Source: Ariolimax columbianus (lineage: Eukaryota; Mollusca; Gastropoda; Stylommatophora; Arionidae). Taken from it: a DNA stretch of 64,000 bases. The stretch lies in contig JAVGWX010000004.1 in assembly GCA_036924085.1 (NCBI GenBank), positions 76,139,590 to 76,203,589 of the forward strand. Reading direction: 5' to 3'. Positions 43,835-54,884 of this stretch are shown piece by piece; the first letter of the stretch is position 1; each line of letters begins with the position of its first letter. The translations under genes and the position numbers were made by a program. The notes under the pieces are model-generated. The model saw nothing but the letters and a program-made list of their open reading frames with translations. It was not told the DNA's origin and did no database searches.

Positions 43835-44225
43835 TCAATGTTTTTTCTTCTTTTTCTTTGTCTTCTTCTTCTTTGTCTTCTACTTCCTCCTATTCTTCTT
43901 CTTTTTTTTCGTTCTGAAACACCCAGTACGAAGGCATGAAAAGGACTTTGTAAATACCAGGATGTTTTCCGTAGAACGGAATACGCTGTGTCGTAGTTTA
44001 CAAATTGACTGCGACAAGTATGCCTTTCTGTCCGACACATCCGACTTCATCAAGCATTTTTGGGTGCCGGATTAGCCTTGCTTCTTCGATCCCTTCTCCT
44101 TAGCGAGTCGGATCTGTTGCAGCCTGTTATCCAGGAACACTGCGTGGGCCTGGAGAAGGGTCCTGGCAACTCTGTGTTGCTGACCACTGCAGCTCACGAG
44201 CTGCTCAGCATCTTGATCCCAATGT
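43835..44225 (-). mobile_element. dispersed family B retroposon, copy 2 (inverted)
   Basis: The complement carries gatgctgagcagctcgtgag, ctgcagtggtcagcaac, aggctgcaacagatccgac, ctaaggagaagggatcgaag, aagtcggatgtgtcgg and the gtattccgttctacgg segment in the order of 31.85-32.34 kb. The GAA-rich tail is at the left (43845-43915, as ttcttc). Confidence 0.72.
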
Positions 44226-44247
44226 ATTTTTTATCTGAAGCCCCCTT

Positions 44248-44332
44248 GTGTGTATGTGTGTGTGTGTGTGCCTATATGTGTGCATGTGTGTGTGTGTGTA
44301 TGCATGTGTGTGTATGTGTATGTGCGTTTATT
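44248..44332. repeat. (TG)n-rich microsatellite
   Basis: tgtgtg runs broken by ta and ca. Confidence 0.9.
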
Positions 44333-44728
44333 TTTGGGTTTTAAGTTCTTTGCCAATTTATCTTAGATCAGCCTCTAGTTCGCCTTCCATCAATGGTCCA
44401 CGACATGGTGGTTCTAATGATAGCGTTAGGCTCTGTTCCCAGAACATGGCTGATCCAATCACAGCGTCCATCGGTTTTTCTTTATTACTCTCGACTAGCA
44501 GTTGTTGGTTGCTGTTGGTGTTCGACTATACCATTCGATGAATCTTCTCTAGGCATGTTGTGAGGAAAATTACAATTTCTATATTTATTTATATGTTACG
44601 TTACAACACCCCGAACCCCAAAGAAACACAGAAAGTACGACACTTTTGAATATGTTATTTGTGTGCTCAACTGTGGGCACATTCACATACATCGTAACTT
44701 GGTATTTGTACTGTACTGTAGAGATTCA
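44333..44728. other. unannotated spacer
   Basis: No supported feature. Confidence 0.4.
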
Positions 44729-45664
44729 TATACGAGGGCAGTCATTAAGTAACATCAATTTTATTGTAAAGTGCAAGGGAGAGGGATTCCGTGATGTGGG
44801 TTCGACTCCGGACTCCGTCGTATTTTTTTCACGGTGGCTTGATGCAGAGTCCCCTGCATCTCATAGTCGCACAGAATTATCAATGAGGACCTCGGTTAAA
44901 GGAAAGTGTGTAGCAGATAGGTCGCAAGGTAGCTGCCCGATAATTACAAATGTTCGCGGCAGACGATTTGTCAGGGGCACTTGGACCGTCATTCTCGTGA
45001 AGGAGATGTTTTCCTTCATGAAATTGTGACAGGAGACGAGTCCTGGAATTTACGAACCACAGAGTCAGAGATAAAGTCGATGCAATAGAAGTACCCGTTG
45101 TCTACGGCAACGGAAAAAAATTCAAAACATTGGCTTCCGTTGGAGAAGTTATGATGGCCATCTTTTGGGATGTTAATGGTGTATTTCCAGAAAAATGGTT
45201 AATCTTTGACTGAGGCTCGATAAAATGACATGCTAATGAACAGGTTGAAGTCTGCGATACCATCGAAACGCCGGGGACATTTTTCAAAAGTATTGCCGCC
45301 GCACGACAACTCCCGCCCATGTACGGCTGCGCATATAGTGGATACAATTATCGCTCTGAAATTTGAGGTCTTGAAACGTCCAGCAAGCAGGTCTTTCATT
45401 TTTTGTTGGGTATTCTGAAAGGAACATTTACGGAGCCTGGGGTGTGCAGATGACAAAGAGGTAATGCAAGGAGGCGGGGCAAAATTGGTTAAAGGCCACA
45501 CCAATTCTAGAGGGCATCCACAAGCTAGTGGACATGTTGACAAAAGGTTTTGCCAGGCACAGTGACTAAGCCGAAAAGTAAGACACGAAAAATGTCTGGT
45601 TCGCACTCTTGTGAAAACGTTATTAATTACATTGCTGTTATTTAATTACTGTCCCTCGTGTATA
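44729..45664 (+). mobile_element. mariner-like transposon with both terminal repeats, internally reduced
   Basis: Left terminal repeat tacgagggcagtcattaagt (44731) and right gttatttaattactgtccct + cgtgta (45637-45662), with TA at each outer edge. Plus-strand transposase remains are HEIVTGDESWNLRTTESE, FKTLASVGEVMMAIFWDVNG and PHDNSRPCTAAHIVD, i.e. the TGDE and HDN(A)RPH catalytic-core signatures of mariner. Length ~935 bp against a usual ~1.3 kb, and a SINE occupies part of it. Dead. Confidence 0.78.
44790..44880 (+). mobile_element. tRNA-derived SINE piece inside the mariner
   Basis: gtgggttcgactccggactc + cgtcg, then ttttttcacgg, gatgcagagtcccctgcatc and tcatagtcg match 43360-43480. The head upstream of the B box is missing. 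It shows that the SINE was active after the mariner had landed. Confidence 0.68.
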
Positions 45665-46260
45665 TATCTTTCATTGGCGAATATTCCGGGTGTGCTTGGT
45701 GTGCGGCGCACAGCCGGTCGAATGAACAGTAAAACAAATTTAGAATTACATAATATTTCGTATTTCATGTAATAAATATTGATACAATAAAGAGTAAAAG
45801 CAGAATAAAATAAAATATTGATAACGCGAGGTTTCATATTATTCCTTTCGTTATATTTACAACCTCGCTTTGCTGGGTGTCCTGTGGCTATTCTGATCAC
45901 TTTAAATCTAGCTTCCGGTAGTCATGAAAAACTGAAAGTAGGGGTGAAATGGTTTATGAAGAAAATAGCGGACGTGCTAAGCAGTTTAGCGGTGCTGGAA
46001 ACTTTCAGCACACCTTTTCACCAGTTCATGAGAACTAAATGCTTGTGCTGTTTAGTGTTCATTGTGCTGAACAATTTAATATATGCTTATTTAATTGTAT
46101 ATAATTACGTAAAAAAACGGCCACAAATGTAAATATTTAATTATTTAACCGTTCTAAAATGGAAAATTGTGTAGATAATTGACAATATTGGCCATTTTCG
46201 TCGAGCAGTTACGGGACAAAATAAACAAATTGAATGTAAACCTTGGCATGGTCTTGACAG
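45665..46260. other. unannotated AT-rich spacer
   Basis: A 104-codon plus frame (45818-46132) shows no domain. A small hairpin (gtgctg...cagcac) is at ~45990-46010. No gene called. Confidence 0.35.
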
Positions 46261-46261
46261 T

Positions 46262-46430
46262 TTAGTTTCCAGGCACAAAGATAAGAAATATGACTACACA
46301 CGACACTTTGAAGTTTAATTTCCAGACACAAAGATAAGAAATATGACTACACACGACACTTTGTAGTTTAATTTCCAGACACAAAGATAAGAAATGAAGA
46401 AAAGTGAATACACACGACATGTTGTAGCTT
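46262..46430. repeat. 53-bp array, 3 copies
   Basis: tttccaggcacaaagataag begins copies at 46266, 46319 and 46372; the last is partly diverged. Confidence 0.88.
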
Positions 46431-46684
46431 CACAATATGATACGACAGAATAATAGACAGGTGGAAAGATTCGACCTAATTTTTTTTTATGGTCGTGTTT
46501 ACTGGTTTCTTAAGATAATAGAGTTTGCAATAAAAACAAACGATGTCATTGATCAGTTTCTCTTACAAAAGAGGAGATTCGTGTTGATTTCTGAACAACA
46601 TTGGTAAGTAATATACTTGTTTTGAATATATTTTGAACATTGTATTTCAACATTTTTGTTAATGTTTGTCAATATATGTATATG

Positions 46685-46740
46685 TACACACACACATGCA
46701 CGCACGCACACACGCACGCACACACACACACATACACATA
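46685..46740. repeat. (CA)n-type microsatellite
   Basis: cacacaca and cgcacgca runs. Confidence 0.9.
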
Positions 46741-47039
46741 CGTTTATATATTGAAAAGATTCACCGTAACCTTACAAGCCTGCCGTTAAAATAGACTGAA
46801 TAGGCTTGTGCTTTCGGCTAGCAACCTTGTGACGTGAAACACATTGCTGTTTAAGCTTGTGCTGTATGGGTGCCTTTAATGTTCTAATCAGGACTACCTC
46901 CTATCAGGCAGCCAACATGTCTTTGAGGGCCATCTGCTTTGTAATACGGGACAAGAAGATGTATTGCATTTATCATGAGGCCTAAAGAGGATTACACAGG
47001 TGACTAGCAACCTCGTAATGTAAAAAGTATTGCTATTCA

Positions 47040-47395
47040 ACAATAGCCACAGACACAATGGGGATACACGCTTTTGTAAATGGAGGGTCAGCGAATCAGA
47101 GCTGCCGAGACCCTTCTACATCTCCACGTGGTGAGAGTAGACTGAATAAGGAGAAGGGATAGTAGAAGAGGGAAGGCTAACACGGTACTCAAAAAAATGC
47201 ATTCTGAAGTCGGATGTGTGGGGCCGAAAGATGCAAATATCGCAGTAAAGATGTAAACTAGCAACGCAATGCATGCCGTTCTCCGGACTACATCTTGCTA
47301 CTTGCAAATCTCTGTTCAGGACTTGGTTGCGGGAGATTGAGGACGAACGTACAAAAAGACGAAGAGAAAGAAGAAAAGGATAAAGGAAGTGAGTG
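47040..47395 (+). mobile_element. dispersed family B retroposon, copy 3
   Basis: ggagggtcagcgaatcagag, gctgccgagaccc, gaataaggagaagggatag, gatgcaaatatcgcagtaaa, catcttgctacttgcaaatc and a GAAGA-rich end (~47355-47385) follow family order. The GAA tail abuts the CR1 fragment. Confidence 0.7.
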
Positions 47396-47399
47396 AGTG

Positions 47400-48010
47400 A
47401 GCAAGTCCAGGTAGCAATGAAAAAGGCAAATGCAATGTTAGGTATGAAAAAAACCCAAAAAATATACATAGGATCAAGGAAGTGATTGTCAAACTGTATA
47501 AAGCATTAGTTAGACCTAGATTGGAGTACTGTATACACGTGTGGAGTCCTTATGGTAGAGGCGATATAAATATACTGGAAAGAATACAAAAAAAAGAGTG
47601 ACAAAGCTGATGGTAGGATTTCATAATAACAGTTATGAGGAAAAACTCAGAAAAACCGGTCTACAGTGTCTAGAAAAGAGAAGAATTGGAGGTGACAATA
47701 CAGGTTTATAAGATAATCAAAGGAAAGGATAAATTAGACTATAAAAATTTTTTTCTTCAAAATACAACCATCTAAAAGAGGGCATAGAGGGCAAGAGGGC
47801 ATAGCTACAAATTAACTAAAGAAAAGTCCAGATTAGATATTAGGAAATGTGATTTTAGTCAGACAATGTTGAATGCTTGGAATGCAGGAAGTAGTGGAGG
47901 CATGGACAATTAATGCATTTAAGAATATATTGGATGCGCATAGCTTTTAGAGCAAGGCAATGTAAATGAAACTGGTTGTATACAGACTCTCATGAGTCTT
48001 CTAAACCATC
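47400..48010 (+). mobile_element. CR1-like LINE C-terminal fragment
   Basis: Frames read KKANAMLGMKKTQ, VKLYKALVRPRLEYCIHVWS, then RIQKK, GLQCLEKRRIGG and RLDIRKCDFSQTMLNAWN, the conserved tail of CR1/L2-type ORF2. It ends ggttgtatacagactctcat and cataaagacgttatg, the same 3' end as 23470. Several frameshifts. Confidence 0.8.
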
Positions 48011-48424
48011 ATAAAGACGTTATGTTAAGTGCAGCTTATCCTCCTGTAACAGGAAGCCTTGTGGTTTATGTCACAATGTATTCTACAATCTATGTTGCTC
48101 TTTAGTTACCTTTTACGACATGAGTGTAAGGTCACCGTGTTCTTTTTCTGTTGTCCTTGTGTACCCTTGACCAATGAAGATATTAGCCGTAAATGTAGTA
48201 AGTTTGTTGAACCAACCTCACTTTTAAGAAGTCATGCATATTAACTTTTTCAAGTACCCCGTTTATTTACACAGGGTTTCGTTTCGCATTCCCTACAGTG
48301 TACAATCGTACATAATGTTGAACGGGTTGATTTTTTTCGTAGGAGTTGTGTTATTACAAATTGTATAACTTCACTTCACTTACGCCTCTTCTAACCCTAG
48401 GGGAGTTTAGATCGTTTTTTGTGT
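48011..48424. other. unannotated spacer
   Basis: No supported feature. Confidence 0.4.
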
Positions 48425-48795
48425 GTGTGGTATATACTTGCAATCGAGTGTGCTGGCAAACATGTGGCTGTCCTTTTCGTGTCTTTTGTACGACGAAAAG
48501 GCCGCCTCTTTTTGACTTTTAAATTTGGTAGCAATTTTGCTACCTTTATAAGTTTAGCTCTAGCAGCGGATAACAGCCTGCTCTTTTCGATATTCAACTG
48601 CCATTGGTTCTTTCGCGTAAACGACGTGTTCACGGAACCTCCGAGTTTATCGTCCGCCTTCGGGAGGACTAGGCGTATATATATTCGCCTACATTAAGAC
48701 CAGGGGAGGATTGACAAAGGACGCATTCGACCACCCCATAATTTTACGCTTTAGGTTCTTGAGAGGTCAGCGCTTTATCTCTCAGCTATAGTTAA
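48425..48795 (-). mobile_element. tRNA-derived SINE family E, copy 1
   Basis: cttgcaatcgagtgtg, cgcctctttttgacttt, tagcaattttgctacctttat and ctcttttcgatattcaactg recur in order at 50665-50810 and 51770-51870. A tRNA-like head is at the right on the minus strand (tagctgagagataaagcg and ggtcgaatgc near 48740-48790). Confidence 0.58.
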
Positions 48796-48896
48796 AAATT
48801 AAAAAAAAACATATTTATAAATATTGAATACCTACTACGGATAACCTCGGGCTACCTGGAAACGGACATTCACTTGCCTGTTTGAAAACCAGTTTC

Positions 48897-49239
48897 CAAA
48901 TATTGTTGTTGTTTAATGCACACAATGAGTAATTTTACCCTTTTGTGTGCCCTGAATAGGACGTTACGTGGCGGGTTGTAGTAGCTTTCCTCACATCCCG
49001 AGCATACTGAGGAAGGTAGACCATGGTCCTCCATGCGGGTGTGCTATGCTTGACTTCATCACTGCTACCGGGATCACATCGATCCGCAACTCGTCAGCCA
49101 GGCTGCTTGTTTCCAAGGAACGCTACATGGAAGAGAGATTGTGGTCTTGGCCAGTGTATTATGCCTGACCCCGACGCGACATCCTGGTCAGTATGTTGTG
49201 TCTGACTGGACTGGCGGCTCAGTTCCCCACAAATATTGT
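48897..49239 (-). mobile_element. family A retroposon, best-preserved copy
   Basis: A 10-bp target duplication caaatattgt lies at 48897-48906 and 49230-49239, bounding a 323-bp element. On the minus strand it starts after ggggaactgagccgcc, has two diverged ~38-bp 5' units, carries ctttcctcacatcccgagc (plus-strand text) and ends in ttaaacaacaac. No pol III boxes and no coding capacity are visible. Confidence 0.82.
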
Positions 49240-49685
49240 ATAAATGTAACTAAATATTTTAAAATCGGATGTACTTGGACGGCATATATCAGTTATCAAA
49301 TTATCCTAAACCGGGTATGTGGCCAAAGTGTTAATAGTTTGGCTCATAATCTCAACACACGAGATTCAAATCACGTCGCGTTCTGTTCGGCAGACCGTTC
49401 AGTTCACGTATTTGTCCATGCTTTATCGTCAGCACTTTCAGGAATGAAGGGACTGAGCACGTTTGGGGAATCCCTTGTGCAATGAAGTCGTTCTTTGAGC
49501 CGTTGTTCATCTTTTTCAAGTTTTCATAAAAGAATTTGTAAAAATTATTTAATAATGCGCCTTCAAATATTATTTTATTTTATTTTGAATAAAAAAGGTT
49601 TTGATTATTTCGCTATCGGAAATTGGTAGCGGAATTAATCTTGCTAGCTATGGATACACATTTCTAGAGAGATTTTGTTGTTCGA
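49240..49685. other. unannotated spacer
   Basis: No gene or repeat recognised. Confidence 0.4.
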
Positions 49686-49689
49686 AGCT

Positions 49690-49770
49690 TCTCCTTGGCG
49701 AAGTGGTCAAGCCGTTTGCCTCGTGTTCAAACGATCGGGGTTCGAATTAGAGCTGTGGCGGTCGGCTCCT
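49690..49770 (+). mobile_element. tRNA-derived SINE head
   Basis: A box tggcgaagtgg (49696-49706) and B-box-like ggttcgaatta (49739-49749). Pairs with 29665-29760. Confidence 0.6.
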
Positions 49771-50077
49771 CGAATGGCATAAAAAATTCCTTCTCAATAT
49801 GCAATTTCCGAAACCACATTTGTTGATCCCAGTCGGTAGCTAACAGGAGGGATATAACTGCTCACCCTAATTGAAAATAGATTTTTATGGCTTGTGTCCC
49901 TTCGATTGATGTTATTATTTGTTTAAAATAACGACTTCAGTTTAAATTCAATCTTGTGTCACATGTGTCCAGTTTGACTGGGCATGTCAGGGATTTTTCT
50001 CGGTATGACCACTTCTCCAACCACATTAAGGAAGACGTGAACCACTGAATTGCAAAACTGCCATAGTGGAACACGTG
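49771..50077. other. unannotated spacer
   Basis: Nothing supported. Confidence 0.4.
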
Positions 50078-50335
50078 ACAAACAGATATACACACACACA
50101 CACATCCATATACGGACCAATACGTCCACATTACAAACAGATACACACACATCCATACACGGACCAATAGGTCCACATTACAAACAGATACACACACATC
50201 CATACACGGACCAATACGTCCACATTACAAACAGATACACATACATCCATACACGGACCAATACGTCCACATAACAAACAGATACACACACATCCATACA
50301 CGGACCAATATGTCCACATTACAAACAGATACACA
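50078..50335. repeat. 47-bp array, ~5.5 copies
   Basis: Unit acacacacatccatacacgg + accaatacgtccacattaca + aacagat. Confidence 0.92.
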
Positions 50336-50664
50336 CATTCGCCAACGCATCCTGATATCGCCCAAAAGGACAATGGTCTGGTGAAAAGGGGTAGAAATGC
50401 AAACCTTTAATCAGACCACATACACAAAAAAACAACAACGTAGTTTTGTTTTAAAATTGACTTTTTTACACGCTTTTATTTACTTCGGATGACTTTTGTT
50501 CGTTTGTGATGACTTCTATTTCTTCTATTTTAACCAACTTCCCCATAACCTAGAGAGTTGCAATTGAGTACACGGGCTCTTCTTGTGCGATCTGCTCATT
50601 AATAAATGTTGACGGACCCTGGACAGGTCATTCAAAATCGTGTACTTAGTTGTTTTTTTATATT
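50336..50664. other. unannotated spacer
   Basis: Nothing supported. Confidence 0.4.
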
Positions 50665-50859
50665 TACTTATTTCTGCTTGAAATCGAGTGTGAAGACAAA
50701 CATATCATTATCCTATTAAGACTTGTATGATGGAGGGACCACCTTCTTTTGACCTTCGTGGATGTCACTATTAGGTAGGAATTTCGTTACCTTTACAATT
50801 TTCGCGAGGATGAAGGATATCGATGTCTGGCTGTTGACCGAATCCCCTGTAAAGCATAT

Positions 50860-51075
50860 TTCTGTTGGGGGTGAAATAAACAAATATGATGATGGTTGTA
50901 GATCACAAGACCACTCTCTTTGTTCAGTAGCGTGGACATGCTTTTCTCTTGCTGTGTCCGCTGAAATGGGTGACTTGCTTTGTGATTTGGATTAAAGTGA
51001 GGAAGAAACTGCGCATTTTGTAAACAGCACTCTCTCGTCCTGAGCTACCTTTGACCAATGGCAAGACATTATCGA
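50860..51075 (-). mobile_element. dispersed family D, copy 3, beside a family E piece
   Basis: cttgctgtgtccgctgaaat, gaccactctctttgttcag and gaccaatggcaagacatt are shared with 2.5 and 43.1 kb. Just upstream, 50665-50810 matches family E (gaaatcgagtgtgaagacaa, ttcgttacctttac), suggesting that D lies within an E copy resumed at 51770. Confidence 0.5.
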
Positions 51076-51769
51076 GGCGGCTGAAGATAGCACAGGAGGC
51101 AGATTTTTTTCTCAGGGTTTACTTCCGAAGCCTTTCCCGTAAACAGGTATCCGGTAAGACAGTAGAGAGAGGGGTAGATGTTGGGGGGGGGGGGTGGGGG
51201 GGGCGTATTGACATATATCGTTGTGTGAATGCCTTTCTCATAATCGCAAGAGGTCGTAGGGACATCACTCAGCGTGTGCTGGACATCTCTCCCGGGTCGT
51301 GTTCTAGTCCCTTAGTCGTGTCTCAATTTCACAATCCCAGCAAAACCGACACTGTCTGCAGCTTTTGCGAAGAGCGCCAATCTTGTGAAGTTCAGCTTGT
51401 GAACTAGACCGTGAAAATACGACACAGGTTTAAGCGTGGTACTAATTCATATAGCCGGCGCCCAGGCCATGATAGTCGTAGGGATCAAAACACAAACAAA
51501 TGAACAAACTAACCAGTTCAAATTGAAAACAACGACACGCGTCCGTGAACACAAGTGTAAGTCGTCAACGTGTGAATTCCAAGAAATTCCATGGCCTGCT
51601 AGCGTCCATAATGAACTAAAACACCAGAGCAGTCAGTACGGCGCCATCTTTGCTGCTCTTCCAAACAAACATTGCCAGCACACGACGCGGCGACAGCAGG
51701 AGTGAAGCCACCTGTAGTCATCAGCTTAAAAACCTATTGACTACCCAAAAGATAGGAACAACGACATAC
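51076..51769. other. spacer with G-rich tract
   Basis: G12-T-G8 at 51183-51203. Open frames of ~90-118 codons show no recognisable domain. Confidence 0.4.
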
Positions 51770-51995
51770 GACAGTTTTGTTTATAATTATCTACTGGACA
51801 GGGGCTAACATCGTGCTCTTTTCTATTTTCAGCTACCAAGAGTTCTTTCCGAGTTTAGTATCTATCTCCGATAGTATTAAGCGTTGATCTCACATTCTTT
51901 TAGATCAGGGATTGTCTGGGATTCGAACCATCCGCCATCTCGCGCATTCGTTCATAAGGGTAGTGCCTTACCTCTTAGATATAGCTAGGCCCTGT
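51770..51995 (-). mobile_element. tRNA-derived SINE family E, copy 2 (head part)
   Basis: gctaacatcgtgctcttttc + tattttcagctaccaag matches 48570-48600. On the minus strand a perfect B box ggttcgaatcc (51929-51919) follows an A-box-like tagctatatctaagaggt at ~51990. Confidence 0.6.
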
Positions 51996-52304
51996 TGTGT
52001 CATATATAGACGTTTATTGTTGAAATCCTTCAGAGTTGTGATGTAATGGATAGTTCTGAAATTCTAGTATTACTGCTACAAATGGCATTCATGTGTTCTT
52101 TGTTCATTATGGCACATGTTATTGTACTAGACGGTTTATTAAAGCGTTATGCTTACTGGATTTTAATTGTCTCTTTTATTGTTTTGCTACCATGTCAAGA
52201 AAGTCACTTGTCATATACAGCCGTGTTAATGGCGTGTTGGAGACTTAATTATGTACCAGCCTGCTTCAAATATTTAACTTGATGCGACAGTTGTCCTTCT
52301 TCAT
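51996..52304. other. spacer with a hydrophobic open frame
   Basis: 52046-52282 encodes 78 mostly hydrophobic residues (SSEILVLLLQMAFMCSLFIM). No splice or homology support; not called as a gene. Confidence 0.3.
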
Positions 52305-52555
52305 CATTATCATCATCTTCTTTTTCTCCTTTTCTCTATATTCTTCTTTTTCTTCGTATTATTGTTATTATTATTATTCTGCTACTCCCCTTTTTTTCTT
52401 CATCTTCTCCATCTTCTTCTTCTTCTTCTTCTTCTTCTTTTTCTTTGTTTCAACTTTTTCTTTTTCTACTTTTTTTTCTTCCTATTCTCCTTCTTTGTTC
52501 CTTCTTTTTCTTCTGCTTCTTTTTCTCCTTTTTCTTCTTTTCCTGTGCATTGGTC
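52305..52555. repeat. TTC/TTTTC-rich polypyrimidine tract
   Basis: Long run of ttcttcttt-type sequence. May be the tail of a GAA-tailed retroposon on the minus strand or an independent simple repeat. Confidence 0.8.
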
Positions 52556-52959
52556 CTGAAAAGGACGATTATCGATACGTCGTAGTTTAGATTGAGGCCG
52601 CAATGTCTGCGTCCTTGGGCCATATACATTCGATATCAGCCATGTTTTTTGTTGTTGTACGGGATTTGACTGTCCACTGCGATTTTAATTTTTCCAAGTC
52701 AGACCACACTAGTGTAGGTTGTTTCCATGACCACCACTTGGACGCTGAATAGGATCTTGGTCAGCTATGATTCAAGCAGACATCCACGAGTCGATGGCTG
52801 TTGTCAGTTCACTCACTGTGATGTATCTGGAACACTGACCCTTCTCCGTTTGCGTGGGATTATGTCTGTTATCATGGCACTCAATCCGACAAAGAAAGTA
52901 TATAATGTAGGGTAGTCAAATGTTGTTTAAACTCAATGCAGTATTTTGTACTGGATTTC
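52556..52959. other. unannotated spacer
   Basis: Nothing supported. Confidence 0.4.
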
Positions 52960-53110
52960 CATGTTGGACCAATGGTTTTGCTTAGGTCATCTCCCCATCT
53001 CATTGGTGGACGTCCGTGTGAAAGTTTAAAGTTCAAGGGTCACCAATATGACCTTTTTCGGGACCATCTGATGTCCAGCATACGCACCGTATGCCCCGTC
53101 CATCTACAAC
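52960..53110 (-). mobile_element. LINE ORF2 C-terminal scrap
   Basis: The complement reads HGRPPMRWGDDLSKTIGPTW, the RGRPPTRW.DD signature at the end of LINE reverse transcriptases, with similar flanks to 33.4 kb. Very short. Confidence 0.6.
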
Positions 53111-53614
53111 AATCTATGACGTCATATTTTAACCAAACGCACATTAATCTCATCATCATCATGTGTCGTCAACGAAATTTGATGGTAATTCTCTGTCCGT
53201 GTCTAGCTGGTACACTTGGTCAGATTGTTTCCCGGCCATATTTTGAGGTCGTCTGCCCAATCTGTACATCAGCCGTTCATCTCATTTGATATAACCATAA
53301 CCTAGAGAGCTGGCATCTGCGACCTCGCACCTGTTATTCTATCAAAATTACATTTCTGCAGTCCATCCCCTCCTTAGCAATGACACGACCCAACTTACAT
53401 AACAATAGCATTGTGTTGCGAATTTCTGTCGCAATTTTAAGGATGTTATTTGAGGCCGCCTCGCAAGTCTGTTTTTGTGTGATGATTTTTGCTTTCTAAT
53501 TTTGTCCATTACGTGAAATGCGCTTTAAATCTGCAAGCAAAACTATTTCACGTGAGACTGACCATTCTCAACAGATTTGCATTATAGAGGCGTTCTCTCT
53601 CTCTGGGGTCCGAG
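53111..53614. other. unannotated spacer
   Basis: May include more of the same LINE on the minus strand, too worn to follow. Confidence 0.35.
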
Positions 53615-53668
53615 TGGTGCACCGGGTCTTTGTGTATGACAAGGACAAGAATAGCACCGCTGTCCCAC

Positions 53669-53782
53669 AGAGAGCATGTCGTAAGAGGCGACTAACAGAG
53701 AGCATGTCGTAAGAGGCGACTAACAGAGAGCATGTCGTAAGAGGCGACTAACAGAGAGCATGTCGTAAGAGGCGACTAACTG
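53669..53782. repeat. 28-bp array inside family C, 4 copies
   Basis: Unit agagagcatgtcgtaagagg + cgactaac, starting at 53669, 53697, 53725 and 53753. Single copy at 15.6 kb. Confidence 0.94.
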
Positions 53783-53854
53783 TGTGACATAACATAACAC
53801 CGGCCATGGTTAGGTGGTTTGTTTAGAGGAGTATACATTGCCTAACAGACTATT

Positions 53855-54440
53855 TGTTTACTTCGGTCTAGTGTTTCAGTCTGTTTGTTTACTTCAGTCT
53901 AGTGTTTCAGTCTGTTTGTTTACTTCGGTTTAGTGTATCAGTCTGTTTGTTTACTTCGGTCTAGTGTTTCATTCTGTTTGTTTACTTCGGTTTAGTGTTT
54001 CAGTCTGTTTGTTTACTTCGGTCTAGTGTTTCATTCTGTTTGTTTACTTCGGTTTAGTGTTTCAGTCTGTTTGTTTACTTCGGTCTAGTGTTTCATTCTG
54101 TTTGTTTACTTCGGTTTAGTGTTTCAGTCTGTTTGTTTACTTCGGTCTAGTGTTTCATTCTGTTTGTTTACTTCGGTCTAGTGTTTCAGTCTGTTTGTTT
54201 ATTTCGGTCTAGTGTTTCAGTCTGTTTGTTTACTTCGGTCTAGTGTTTCAGTCTGTTTGTTTACTTTGGTCTAGTGTTTCAGTCTGTTTGTTTACTTCGG
54301 TCTAGTGTTTCAGTCTGTTTGTTTACTTCGGTCTATTGTTTCAGTCTGTTTGTTTACTTCAATCTAGTGTTTCAGTCTGTTTGTTTACTTTGGTCTAGTG
54401 TTTCAGTCTGTTTGTTTACTTCGGTCTAGTGTTTCAGTGT
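53855..54440. repeat. 31-bp array inside family C, ~19 copies, partly dimeric
   Basis: Unit tctgtttgtttacttcggtc + tagtgtttcag. Between ~53930 and 54180 the variants ggttta/cag and ggtcta/cat alternate strictly, giving a 62-bp dimer repeated about four times. Confidence 0.94.
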
Positions 54441-54884
54441 GAGAAGGATTCACACATCAGTTAATCACCCTCCGCGGTACTTGTCCCAACGCAGGGAAGA
54501 AATAAGCTGCTCGAGCCTAGCCTACTAAGCAGGAAATCTTCCTTCCAGCTACATCCAGCTCATGCCAGTAGCAATCGCCCCTGTAGAAGTACAGGTCGAC
54601 TATGACTAAGAAGTAAGAGATCTACACCACTGCTTCTACTTTATATTTTCATGAGATCTCCGTGGGTGAATGGCATGTCGAGTTGTTTAGGGTCGGATGA
54701 GAGTTTATAGTTAGTCGGATACAATCTTGTGGAGGACCGAACGTGGTCCGCGGACCGTAGTTTGGAGGCACCTGCTGTACTGTTGTTTTGGATGGAGTGT
54801 GTTGATATAGCTAGGTAAAGCTTATATCTAACTATTTATTGTCAATATATGGTGGTAATGAAGTCGCGGTAATAATAGTACGCT

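Larger units (their letters stand above)
53615..54625 (+). mobile_element. dispersed family C, copy 3, with two arrays
   Basis: 5' half as at 15529-15755 (tatgacaaggacaagaatag, gagcatgtcgtaagaggcga, ccatggttaggtggtttgtt). 3' half as at 17155-17535 (cacttgtcccaacgcagg, catccagctcatgcca, gtagaagtacaggtcgacta). A 28-bp array sits in the first half and a 31-bp array between the halves. The element is ~400 bp without them. It ends tatgactaagaagtaagag, an A-rich tail. Confidence 0.75.

Noticed and set aside
52046..52282. 78-residue hydrophobic protein
   Set aside because: Short, AT-rich, no homology or regulatory context; hydrophobic frames are common in T-rich DNA.
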